DNA from: Siphonodentalium dalli
Lineage: Eukaryota; Mollusca; Scaphopoda; Gadilida; Siphonodentaliidae
Length of the DNA: 64,000 nucleotides
NCBI GenBank assembly: GCA_032622095.1
Contig: CP136069.1
Coordinates: 168,200,394-168,264,393 of the forward strand
Reading direction: 5' to 3'
The notes beneath the pieces were generated by a model. That model searched no databases and had not been told where the DNA came from. It saw nothing but the letters and a program-made list of their open reading frames with translations. This document shows, in pieces, positions 25,527 through 36,028 of this stretch. The translations under genes and the position numbers were made by a program. Position 1 is the first letter of the stretch. The number at the start of each line of letters is the position of its first letter.

Positions 25527-25702
25527 TTTTCTCCCTGGGAGATAAGTTATTTCCAGGGAAAAAAGTTATCTCCCAGGTGGAAAGTAAAAAAAAGTAAGTA
25601 AAAAGGAAATATTTTAATGAATATATATAAAAAATTAAATAAAAAGGGAAATATTTTAATGAATATATAACAAAAATTAAATGGCCCTAATAGGCTTCCG
25701 TA

Positions 25703-25835
25703 CAAAACAGACTTTCGGTGGTTTGCCCCGAGAAAACCGCTTGAATGCCGCAGTGTGAATACTGTTCTAATGTGAGTGATGAAACCCAATCACCCATCGG
25801 TAATGATCCCCCGAGCAAACGGGTACAATCTACGA
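25703..25835 (+). repeat. Right half of the repeat split by the 3.2-kb transposon
   Basis: 'cagactttcggtggtttgcc' through 'cttgaatgccgcagtgtgaa' and 'acccaatcacccatcgg' matches bases about 4128-4240. With 22,393-22,495 it reconstitutes one continuous older repeat. Confidence 0.75.
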
Positions 25836-25857
25836 AAAGGATAATAATCGCAGCAGA

Positions 25858-25923
25858 GGGTATTCGGCAAAAAGAATTGGCGAGGCGAGGCGATTGCGCC
25901 AGGTTGATTCTTGGTCGAATACC
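25858..25923. repeat. 66-nt imperfect stem-loop
   Basis: 'gggtattcg' pairs with 'cgaataccc', then 'aagaat' with 'attctt', then 'tggcg' with 'cgcca' around a purine-rich loop. The size is compatible with a small-RNA precursor, but asymmetric internal bulges make that weak. Confidence 0.4.
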
Positions 25924-26640
25924 CGATGCTGAGAATATTGTCTAACTTAAAACCCACCCACCGAACTGTCTATGGAGCCAACTATCCAATTGGTAAGTTT
26001 TTTGGTCAACGACGAAAAGCAACACGTTTCAATTATTAATTAATTCGAATCCGGACTCGCCAGTTGTGGCACGGTTCTTCAGAAGTTTACCGTTGCGCTG
26101 TGGCTTCGGCTTGTGTGAGCATAACTATTTGATTTGTTTATATTTTCTTTCGTGATTTAAAGATATCGCAACAAATGGACATCAAATAAGTTAACATTTC
26201 ATTAGACATTTTTCCATTTATCAGGCAGATAAAACATGAAAAAATAGTGACAATCGACGATGATCGTTATACATCACCAATACACAAATTCTAGGACTAC
26301 ATATTTCAGTCAGGTTCGGATTTAAAAAATGTTCAAAACAAAAAAACAAACCGAGGCCTGAATTTGCATGCATTTAGACTTCGTTTGATGCTATTGGAAA
26401 TATGGTTTTATATACTTTGTCATACCATATGATATATACTTGCTGAATACTTCACATACACACATATATCTCTTTTTGACATCTAGTGTACTTAGACATT
26501 TCAAATTTCTGGATTCCTAATTGCTCCATTGACTGTAATGATCTACAAGTTTAGCTACAAAATCATTGACACTTTCATTTGTCTAGGTTTTTGAGTTTAG
26601 TTTACATGTATTATTTTTTATTTTCGCTGAGTGAATAAAA
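25924..26640. other. AT-rich stretch, nothing recognised
   Basis: No open frame with a known domain, no tandem repeat and no clear inverted repeat were seen here. Confidence 0.4.
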
Positions 26641-27497
26641 TAACGGGGCCGGACATCTGGACTAGTGGTGGGCGGGGTTCCCAGACACGTCGCTATTGTT
26701 TTTGTCTAATCATACCCCTATGGTGCTTATTTGGACCCGTAGGTTTATTTTCTGGAAGTTAATAATGCAACAAATTGCCAGAAATTATTCCATTTTCTCT
26801 TAGTCAGCTGCTGATTCAATATTATGAAATATAAAATATTGAAATGTCAAAGGCCCACTTAAAGACATATCATGGACCTGTTCGGGTACGTGAAACTGGT
26901 AAGTTAGTATTCAGGCACCATGCCAAGTGGGTAATGTAGCATTCTACCAACATAGCCGACAATCTGAAGCAAATCTACCGTACCTCTCCAAAGAAAACAT
27001 CGTCCGAACTACGCTCAAATATAAAGAACTACTTCTAGATTCGGGACGCAACCGACCATAAAACATGGCCGTCGACAGCCATCTTGTATTTTACTATTTG
27101 CATGACTAAATACTTTGGCACAGGCTACAGGTCATACCTTTGGTCGGATCATCATGAAAGTGTTTATGGGTGTTAAACTTGGCATGTAGATGGGAACGAG
27201 TCATTTTGGGTCGTTCGGCCATTAGTCATGGCTGCCGGTAGCTATCTTGGATTTTACTCTTTGCATGACTAAACCATTGGGCACAACCTACAGACCACAT
27301 TCCTCATCTGATCATCACAAAACTTTATATGGATCTTCTGGGTGACTACAATATGGGAGTGATCTAATTTTTTCGTTTTGGATTTAACCTTTTCCAAACT
27401 TCATATTGATCTTGATATTGGTCTACTAAATGGGAGCTATCAAATGTTTTTGAATTTCATTGGAAAACATGGCCGCCAGCGGCCATCTTGGATTTCG
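26641..27497. repeat. Diverged repeats with 'ggccgnnnncggccatcttg' cores
   Basis: The words 'catggccgtcgacagccatc', 'catggctgccggtagctatc' and 'catggccgccagcggccatc', each followed by 'ttg' and 'attt', occur near 27,064, 27,226 and 27,469. The first two share downstream text ('gcatgactaaa', 'ggcaca', 'acag', 'gatcatca'). These are diverged tandem units of a dispersed repeat. No coding gene is seen. Confidence 0.6.
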
Positions 27498-27735
27498 CGT
27501 TCAATGTTTGAGTGGTGGTCCTGAAGGGAAGTGGCACTGTTTATGGCTGGATCGAGCTGATCGAAATTCGCCCAGATTGAAATTCAAAGCTATGGCTCGA
27601 GTAATGTCTCGAAGGTGAGCGTTAGTTTGCTGGATTCTCTTACGGAAAGTAAAAAAAATACCAAGTTTCGGCTCGATCCAGCCATAAACAGTTCCACGTT
27701 CCTTCAGCAGCACCACCACTCAACTATTGAACACG
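27498..27735. mobile_element. ~240-bp MITE-like element
   Basis: Left 'cgttcaatgtttgagtggtg' and right 'ccaccactcaactattgaac' are inverted. The inner arms 'actgtttatggctggatcga' and its complement also pair. The centre (~110 bp) is unique. No coding capacity. Confidence 0.75.
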
Positions 27736-28089
27736 AAAGTCCAGCAGTATCTCAGAAAACAAAGTGAAAAAAATTGACCCAAAATTCGAGAAGGGGAGCA
27801 CGAATTAGATCACAACAAAGAACTTGAGGCAAAACAAATTGGAGTTTAAATTTCAATTTGAATTTCGAACATCGAACTTCAATCTAACTTCACGCGAATC
27901 TCCACCGAATTTCGAACTTCGATCCAACTTCACGAACCCGTTTTATGTTTGTTTTAATGTTTGCTTTTCAATTCTGATATCTGTTTTATGTTCATTTCAA
28001 TTTCAACTTTTTAATTCTAATATTTTAATTCCAACATTATAACTTATAGAAGTAGATTTGTATTTAGCTTCTTACTTTGAAGTTATAAT
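27736..28089. other. Low-complexity AT-rich stretch with a short direct repeat
   Basis: Near 27,860-27,935, 'gaatttcgaac' followed by 'aacttcacg' occurs twice about 50 bp apart. The remainder is T-rich. No gene is seen. Confidence 0.4.
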
Positions 28090-28342
28090 TAAAATTGAAA
28101 TAAAAATATTAAGTTAGAATCAAAATATTAAGTTGGAGTTGAAATAATAAGTTAGAATTGAAACAATAAGTCAGAGTTAAAATGTTGAGTTAAAATTGGA
28201 ATTTAGAATTAAAATATTAAGTTAGAATTGAAATATTAAGTTAGAGTTAAACATATCAAGTTAGATTTAAAATATTAAGTTAGAATTAAAATATTAGAAT
28301 TAAAACATTATGTTAAAGTTAAACTAATAAGTTAGAATTATG
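28090..28342. repeat. AT-rich minisatellite
   Basis: Degenerate units of the form 'aatattaagttagaattga' repeat about a dozen times with variable length (19-24 bp). Low-complexity, non-coding. Confidence 0.8.
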
Positions 28343-28660
28343 ACCCTTTCGGCCCTCGATAGTAGAAGACTCATCCCTTCAAATTATGATTTAAGATATA
28401 GTTAGCTTTATGTAGTGTGGAGACAATCATATACTTTAATTGTTGTATTATACATGTTTTGTGTCGGACTTTTCTATTTTGTACATACTACAATATCGTT
28501 ATACGGCTTAACGCCTAGTAGGCTGCAAGGACAAAATGAGATTATGTCTTTTTTTGTGTAGGATGTTTCTATTTTGTACGCGCATTGGAACTAATTAATT
28601 GTGAAATGCGTTTGAATTGTATTTTATAATAATAATGTGGATATTTACTATTAGGAATTG

Positions 28661-30281
28661 TTTACATTGCTGTAGATCTGTATACAGTTCTACACGCATA
28701 CTAGTGTAAACGGGTTTATATAGAAATGCACACAGAAAGAAAACGTTATTCGTTCGTGTGAGAAAAACTCGTATCCGTTATAAGTCACGATCAACGCCGA
28801 GGCTTGCGACAGGCCAATCTGATTTGATTAATTGTTACTCGGGCTTGGCGAATGTGTTTAATCTTTCTTTGTCATTTCAACTCATGCATTTCACACTGTG
28901 TAAACGAGAACATGTGTGCTTGTGCGTGTGGCGATAAAGTACTTAAAGTAAAGTGTTTACTATACAGTATATCTGATTAATATTTGTTCTTCTTGGAGTT
29001 TGGTAATACCTTTTATTACATATCCATCTATGAATACCACATGATCGCATACTTTCCTAGGTGTGTGGTAATTTTCAATACCAGCACATGTGCTAATCTG
29101 TGTCGGACTATTTTATTGAGCAGCTAGACTGGTTCGCGATGTTACTATTTTTAGCAACAATAATTTCAATTCAATTCATATCTGGGGAAAACCCGAAGGT
29201 CAAGGAAATGCGGCAGTTTCAAAACAAAATCACGCACTCCCGAACAAATAGATAATAAAAATGCAATGTAACTCTATGCCAAATAATAGTGATCGTTGGA
29301 ATTTTTCTCCAAAATGATTAATCGTGTTGACATTATTATTAGGCATCTGAGACTATGAGAGTACCACTACCAGAATACGTCAAAACATTCATGTGCGAGT
29401 AGTACAAAATAATAAAAACAAACATTAATTACCTTTTAAGTTCTGGTCGATTTGTTGACACAGTATTTTGCATTCATGTGAATCAACGACCATTCACAGT
29501 ATTTTGTTATTTTCCATTTAAAGTGAATGAATTCCTTTAAATATCCTACGTGTGACCTAGTTTAACTTTCACCAATTTCCTACTTTCAGCATCGAAATGT
29601 CAAATACAAATTTAAATCCATGATTGAAGAGCAAGTTGGTTTTTGATGCCAATGGTCGGTATATATTCTTTAACACAAAACACGACTTTATGTGAAGTTT
29701 GACGATCCAAATCAGTTGAATTAAACACAATTATAACACATTCCGACACCAGGTGAAGTATAAACAAAATTCGCCGGTAAGTCAGTTTCTAGAGTTCCTT
29801 GAATCGATAGACTGGTTCCTTTGATTGTAACTGACATTAACCCTTTGCGTTGAAAAAGAATACTAATGAGGCATTTTTTGGGCAATAAATATCGAAATTA
29901 ATTGACATTATAGTTGTATGGGGAGATATGTAATAAATATAGAACCGGCACTCGTGGTATCACTCCGCCGGCTATCGAGTGCGGTAATCATTTACAAAAA
30001 CAAACACGAAGACATCTATAAGTAGTACACTAAGTGAACCACATGGCGACATCAAAAGCATAGCAAAACCAATATCAACTGGTGTAAGAATAAACTGCAT
30101 GCTTTGTACTGCTGATAGTTGATTTTTGACGCGACTCATAGCGAATTGTCAATTACCAGAACACTGATGCATGAGCGCGCGTTCATTATCAGTAATCGTT
30201 GTGATCACAGCAATATGTGACACGTTAATTCACACAGATCTGTATACAGATCTACAGCAATGTAAACTACCCTTACATAGA
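28661..30281. mobile_element. ~1.6-kb TIR element inserted in the left arm
   Basis: 'tttacattgctgtagatctg' plus 'tatacag' at 28,661 is exactly inverted at the right end near 30,240-30,278. Comparison with the uninterrupted right arm (32,470-32,520) places the insertion within a 'ctatta'-like target, retained on both sides as 'ctattagg' and 'ctaccctta'. Interior is AT-rich. No transposase is recognised; a 1.6-kb non-autonomous element is the simplest reading. Confidence 0.7.
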
Positions 30282-30582
30282 CATTTTAACTGTCCACATC
30301 CTATCATCATTCGAACGATAACAATTTATCTGATACTCCCATGAAAATTAACAATCGTGCGTAAATTACATTTACCTATGATCCTATTATTCATAACTTA
30401 ACAATCACATGCCCCCTTCAACATTTCGTCGTATCTATTATTTAATCACCCCTATGACACTATTTAGATACAGTCATATGTCAAACATTTCTTTGTACAA
30501 TCAAACTTGAAATTAATATAATATAGCTCAATGATTCTATGCTAAATAGTTCATGTGTGACCTTATGCATGCATCTAGTTTT

Positions 30583-31089
30583 CATGTAACACAGATAAGT
30601 GGTCTTTTGTTCTCGACAATAATAAGTCTTTCTGTGCTCCTCACATAACCTTGTGATCGTAATTATTATGTTCCATAGCATAGTTTATTCATTCTTTCAG
30701 CCACCACATCAGGTGGTACAAAGAGAAGGCGTAATCAATACATGTATACATAAAACAAATTCCGGCGTTCAATTATGTTTTTTCCCCGCTATAGTATTAG
30801 GTGAAACGACCATGCAGTGGTACGGTTTAACCGCTTTTGTGTGTTATTTTCGTGCGCGCACACTCATGCGTAAAAGTCACAAACAGTTTATGCCCAAAGC
30901 CAGTATACGAACACCGACATTAACTATTTGGGTTTGTCACGCATTCTGGCAGGATCGAACAATTAAAGGGAGAGATTGTCGGGTTCTGTTTTGTTAGTGT
31001 TTTCGAATGAACTGGTAAGTTTGTGAAGTTTAACAGTGAACACCTTACGTTGGCGTCATTATGACTGTCGGAAACCGTGGATGCCTTCC
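30583..31089. other. Loop of the inverted duplication, partly dispersed repeat
   Basis: 'ccttgtgatcgtaattatta' with 'tgttccatagcatag' at 30,648-30,683 matches the right terminus of the TIR element at 3,557-4,340, so this is probably one end of another copy. A 114-residue open frame at 30,653-30,997 starts in this terminus and has no recognisable domain, so I do not call it. Confidence 0.5.
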
Positions 31090-31345
31090 AGGGATCCGTG
31101 CTATAAGACACTTATATGTACATGTCAATATACTGGGGATCCGTGCTATAAAACACTTACATGTGTACATGTAATGGGTCCATGTTATAAAACTCTTATA
31201 CGTGTGAATGTATAAGATACTTCGGGAATCTGCTATGTGTGTGAATGTAAGATACTGGGAATCCGTGCTATAAAACACTTATATGTGTGCGTGTAAGTAT
31301 GCGTGCCATGAAACACTTATATGTGTATACATGTATATAAGACAC
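31090..31345. repeat. Irregular ~50-60-bp minisatellite
   Basis: 'atccgtgctataaaacactt' followed by an 'atgtgtacatgtaa'-like stretch recurs about five times with decay (near 31,090, 31,138, 31,173, 31,260, 31,297). Confidence 0.65.
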
Positions 31346-31545
31346 AACATTAGACAACTTAGAACAATAATTCAAAGGCGGATGTTCTTTCTTGAGATGG
31401 ACATTTCATTATTAAAGTGATTTGAAACAATCCGCTGCGGCGGACAGTAAATATACTTGCACAAATCAGGTATTTTAGTCTATGTTGTATGCAAATTGCC
31501 AGCACGTAACGTCATTTTATCTTATAAATGAAAAATATACAGTAA

Positions 31546-31705
31546 TGCCCTAAGTAATCGACCTCACAGCAGAATTATGGGTAACTTTTCAGGATTTAGT
31601 CGGAAATATGGCTTGTTGCCATTCATCGGAAAGCTCTCGGGGAATCCTGAAAAGTTACCCATAATTATGCTGTGGTTAAGAGGTCGATTACTTAGGGCAT
31701 TACTA
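31546..31705. mobile_element. 160-bp palindromic MITE
   Basis: 'taatgccctaagtaatcgac' at the left is complemented at the right end, and inner arms 'aattatgggtaacttttcag' are complemented exactly by 'ctgaaaagttacccataatt'. The loop is about 50 bp. No coding capacity. Confidence 0.8.
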
Positions 31706-31781
31706 TATATAGTGACTCTCGTTAGCGAAATCATTCTCTTTGTTTATCGGCTATTTGTTCGGGGCGAATGGCGGACTGTTT

Positions 31782-32010
31782 GTTTACATGTTTATAGTTC
31801 ACATGTCGTGTTTAACCAAATGAATAGAATAGAATAGTTTTATTTTGTCAACCAAGACGTCCTGATGGGCAGTGTAATTACAATATGATAACGCATGCTT
31901 ACATGTTTATAGTTCACATGTCGTGTTTAACCAAATGAATAGAATAGAATAGTTTTATTTTGTCAATCAAGACGTCCTGATGGGCAGTGTAATTACAATA
32001 TGATTACGCA
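31782..32010 (-). mobile_element. Two tandem 115-bp copies of a retrotransposon-like 3' tail
   Basis: Copies starting at 31,784 and 31,899 are nearly identical. On the minus strand they end 'gacaaaataaaactattcta' followed by further 'ttcta' units. A short-pentamer tail after AATAAA-type sequence is typical of CR1/L2-like non-LTR elements. The assignment is inference; no coding part is attached. Confidence 0.5.
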
Positions 32011-32670
32011 ATAAAAATGTGGTTGGTTTTGTTGATTTATGTGATAAATACTACAAAATGAGAATAAAATAAAATAGAAATAAAATAGAAATAAAACGTA
32101 CAATAATTTTTGTTGTTGATTTTTTTTCGACAATATTAATAGTTTAATGATACATTCTTCAAATGGGTGAAGTGACTGAGTCATAACCTATTAGTTTAAT
32201 GTAGTGAAATAAGCACATACTATGTCTTTAAATGTATGTCAATCTTCATACTATATGTATATGCATGTATCAGGTCACCTATGAACTATTTGGCATAGAA
32301 TCATTGAGCTATTTTATGTATATATTCAACAATAGAGAGGACGAAATATTAAAGGGAGTATGTGATTGCTAAGTTAGGAATAAGTAAATGTAATTTACGC
32401 ACGCTTAATTGTTAATTGTCATGGGATTATCAGATAATTTTTATCGTTAATTTATAATTCGAGTGATGACAAGAAAGTGGAAAGTTGAAATGTCTAAGTA
32501 ATACTAGATATCCACATGAAGAGATATATTATTATTATAAAATACATTTCGAACGCATTTCATATTCAATTAGTTCCAATGCGCGTACAAAATAGAAACA
32601 TCCTACACACAAAAAATATATCATTTTGTCCTTGCAGCCTGCTAGGCACTAAGACGTAACGATATTGTTT

Positions 32671-33330
32671 ATATAATTGTTTATATTCATTACATTTATA
32701 TTTTTATTCCTCAAATATTTGAATAGTTATAAATGTAATTTATGACAACAACAAATTCAACCCACCACCTCAAATTATAAACAAAAGAGAGACGAAATTA
32801 TTGACAAGTAAAGTAATAATTAGACGAGCTCACAGAGCAAATACCAATATATGTAAACAGACATAAATCTGGCAAAGACCATGCGCACAATATAGGGGAT
32901 TCAAACAGCACTGTACACAACATAAACGATCCAATAGCATGTATAAACACATCATGAAAACATACATATACACAGATATGGGCACAGTAGATACCTGCAG
33001 CCTAACATAGATAGTGGCGGACATATAAGCGGGCATGGGGGCAGATATACAATACCTGGGCAGTCAACTGAACAGACAATCATACAGACAGACGAGCAGA
33101 CATGCAAAATGACAGATCTGATTAAAATTACACTCAAACTGCTCATCGTACTGAGTCTGAAGAAATTATGTAGGATATCCATTACAACCAGCAAGCATTG
33201 AGTCAGTGTCAACTATATATCATAACGTTTATCAGTAAAGCGATGTAGCCACTCAGGTGATAGTCATGGAACTTTATAGCATTCAACACACACATCAGGG
33301 AATATATTTCCTTGTTTTTATTCCTTCAAA
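32671..33330. other. AT-rich stretch, nothing recognised
   Basis: Open frames on the minus strand (60-90 residues) are cysteine- and tyrosine-rich products of 'acata' and 'cagaca' low-complexity sequence. No repeat partner was recognised. Confidence 0.4.
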
Positions 33331-34003
33331 ATCTATTTCATAGTAAGGGGCCATGCTATCAATTCCAGATTGCATGCTTTATTTTGCTACGTGTGTGAGT
33401 CGATATCGCAATAAACATTCAATTGAATACCAGGAAGAAAATTCCACGATTGTAAGGGATGCAAATCAGACTTGGCTCAACAAATCAACCTATTCCATGC
33501 ATGCAAACTCGAGCTGGGAATTAGTGCGGAATACCGGTACATAATTATTACCGAGGAACAGGTATTACCCAAGAAATATATTATAGCTGCAATGTGTTTG
33601 TCAATGTTATAAACTTCCCTGTCATAACATGAACACGTTCCCACGATTTGATGTGGTGGATTATGATCTATATATATACGGACGTAATCAGAGTAGAGAT
33701 TCATGACACGCAATGATCTAGCCAAATGTATAACCTCCCTGACAGAGGGAGGGGGGTCTACAGATATTTCCAAACTCAGGTGGGGTGGGTGCATATTGGT
33801 GTGTCGGGCCGGAAAAAAATGAGTGATGACATTTTTTTTATACACTGAAATTTACTTATGTTGACCTTTATTAATCTTATGTAGACTCACATCTATATGA
33901 ATATATCATTTAGATCACACTTAGCTCCATGTAGGCCGGTGGTCTATATATGGTCTGAGGTTCCAATAGCGTGGCAAGCATTATGGCAACATAACTCGAA
34001 GTT
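33331..34003 (+). repeat. Left arm of a ~670-bp long inverted repeat
   Basis: It starts near 'aatctatttcatagtaaggg' and ends in 'caacataactcgaag'. Both are found inverted in 35,365-36,028, as are 'cagacttggctcaacaaat' and 'ctatatatggtctgaggttc'. Arms are diverged by many substitutions and small indels, so the duplication is old. No gene is recognised in either arm. Confidence 0.8.
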
Positions 34004-34136
34004 GTCAAGTTTGTGCTTGCTATATGACTTGACAAAGTGCGCTTGCCTGTACATGTAAAACGGAATACAAAACTCCCGAAACAAAAAAGCCTTTACATGT
34101 TCGTGCCATTTCGTTAGTGTACAACCACTGTTAAGA

Positions 34137-34653
34137 ACACGGGGCTAACCGTTTATATATACGGGACTAAAGCAACATCATGTCGGCATTATCGTTTCTA
34201 TGTGTGTTGTTGTCAGTCATTGGAACTCACATAATTATATTTTATACCCCACTTATAATAGTAAGATTAAAGTTAGGTCATGTACCGTATGCACGGTTCT
34301 CATGACAATGTGTCGAACCTGTTTCGGGGTTAATTGGAAAATTTACATCATTAAAACTCGATATCGTAGTCAGTATTCATGGGAAGAGTGTCGGGCAGAT
34401 TGAAAATTCAAATATGAGTCAGAATGAGTGAAGGTTATATTGAGTAAGGTATATGTAGCGGCGAAAGATGGAGTCGAATTGATACCTCTATACAATAGAT
34501 AGGTTACCTAACATGTTTATATATATATTTTAACTGGCGATATCATTTTTTAAATTAATAATAAAAGTATGGCCTGACTCAGTTATAATTGTCATGGAAC
34601 CTCATTGGCATAATATGGCTTTAGTCCCGTAAAACGATTAGCCCCGTGTGAGC
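34137..34653. mobile_element. ~0.5-kb TIR element in the loop of the long inverted repeat
   Basis: Left 'cacggggctaaccgttt' and 'acgggactaaagc' are mirrored at the right end by sequence complementing to 'cacggggctaatcgttttac' and 'gggactaaagcc'. The interior has no recognised coding sequence. Confidence 0.7.
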
Positions 34654-34701
34654 GACAGGCGTACTACACAAACGGAGTAATGCAAAATGTAAACATGGGG
34701 T

Positions 34702-35195
34702 TTAAAGGGATACTGTACGCCATTTTCAATAAACACCCGGTAATAACAACGATCTCATATCGATAATATATAGAAAACTAAGTAATTTGAGTCGAAGCCA
34801 TAAATTAAATTACGAATTTCCATGTACAAGACGTAATCAAAATAATTCACGGATAGTGGAGTGGGCAACGCGTGGTACACATGATCGTGTAAAACATTAT
34901 GTTGACGCAGGGCGTAAACTCAAGCCACTCACTGGCTAGTGACTATGCAATGACTTAAATGAGTATATGGGACTAGTGTGCATATAATATAACATTTATT
35001 ATATATTCGCTTGAAGACTGTCCAAAAATTATACTCGACAACGACAATTGGTATTTTCGCATTCCGACTAATCTGCCATCCGTAACATTACTTCGTACTC
35101 AATATACTTTCAAATAATGGAAATCTGGTTACCTTATTTTACGACTCAGAGACTATAGAAACCAACAACAACATTTGAGTACAGTATCCCTTTAA
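34702..35195 (-). mobile_element. TTAA-flanked miniature element, copy B (inverted)
   Basis: It begins TTAAAGGGATACTGTACGCC and ends 'acagtatccctttaa'. Internal text is the complement of copy A at 12,720-13,308, for example 'ctcaagccactcac' here against 'gtgggtggcttgag' there. TTAA is present at both edges (34,702 and 35,192). It is shorter than copy A (~494 bp) and diverged. Confidence 0.75.
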
Positions 35196-35364
35196 CCCAT
35201 GTAGTGACAACTCTTCCTGCCAGACATCAAACCATAGTTTCTAGCCGCATACTGACCACACTGGACCTCCAATTAGTCACCACATTGCAACACAATACAC
35301 ACAATATTATTTCACACCCATGTAAGGAATGGATCTGGTGTGAATTCCATTGGCACCTTCGAGT

Positions 35365-36028
35365 TATGTTTGCCGGAATGCTTGCATTTGTACTGCTATT
35401 TGAACCTCAGACCATATATAGACCCAATATACATGAAGTTAAATGTGCTCTAAATGATATATTCATGTATATAAAGGTCTATATAAGATTAATAAGTACA
35501 ACATGAGTACAATTCAGCCTGAGTGTGGGAACAAAATTGCAATACTCACATTTCTAGCCCCGACACACCCACCCACACCAGCCTTGTGTCTGGAAAAAAA
35601 ATCTGCAGAACCCCACCCTCCTGCCAGGGAGGTTATACATTTGGCTATAGATTATTGCATGTCATGAATCTCTTCTCTGACCACGTCCGTACATAGATCA
35701 TTCCAATTCAAATCATGGGAACGGATTCATGTTGAGAGTGAAGTTTATAACATTGACAAAAACATTGCAGCTATAATATATTTCTTAGGTAATACATGTT
35801 CCTGTGTAATAATTATTTACCGGTATTCCACAGTAAATGTTGGTCCCAGCTCGAGATTGCATGCATGAAATAGGACAATTTGTTGAGCCAAGTCTGATTT
35901 GAATCCCTTACACTCGGGGAATTTCTTCAGGGTAATGAACTCTATGTGTATTGCGATATCGACTCACAGACGTGGCAAAAATCATGCAATCTGGAGTGTT
36001 ACCATGGCCCCCTACTATGAAATAGATT
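35365..36028 (-). repeat. Right arm of the ~670-bp long inverted repeat
   Basis: Inverted counterpart of 33,331-34,003. It runs from 'cttcgagttatgtttg' to 'ccccctactatgaaatagat'. The two arms with their element-filled loop look like a large foldback structure of about 2.7 kb. Confidence 0.8.

Larger units (their letters stand above)
22496..25702 (+). mobile_element. 3.2-kb DNA transposon with long TIRs and decayed integrase-type transposase
   Basis: The ends are TACGGAAGCCTATTAGGGCC and its complement. The inverted homology continues ~130 bp through 'cattaaaatatttcctttt' into 'ctttccacctgggagataac'. The left flank 'ctccaaaaac' and right flank 'caaaacagac', compared with the uninterrupted copy near 4118-4132, suggest a target duplication of about 5-6 bases (caaaac-like). 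Inside are two minisatellites, a transposase fragment and GC-rich internal repeats. No complete DDE catalytic core is visible, so this copy is dead or non-autonomous. The superfamily is uncertain; an IS3-like eukaryotic group is one candidate. Confidence 0.85.
28490..32670. repeat. Inverted duplication with arms 28,490-30,582 and 32,260-32,670
   Basis: 'ctagtaggctgcaaggacaa' and 'ggatgtttctattttgtacg' (28,516-28,580) occur inverted at 32,590-32,650. 'gcgtaaattacatttac' and 'tagctcaatgattctatg' (30,360-30,545) occur inverted at 32,300-32,410. The left arm is interrupted by a separate insertion (28,661-30,281). The loop 30,583-32,259 holds other elements. Arms are diverged, so the event is old. 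Confidence 0.75.

Noticed and set aside
25245-25601. 118-residue frame with eight RRWVCKPGP repeats
   Set aside because: The unit is 27 bp, so any frame stays open; it lies in a minisatellite at a transposon end with no start signal or domain.
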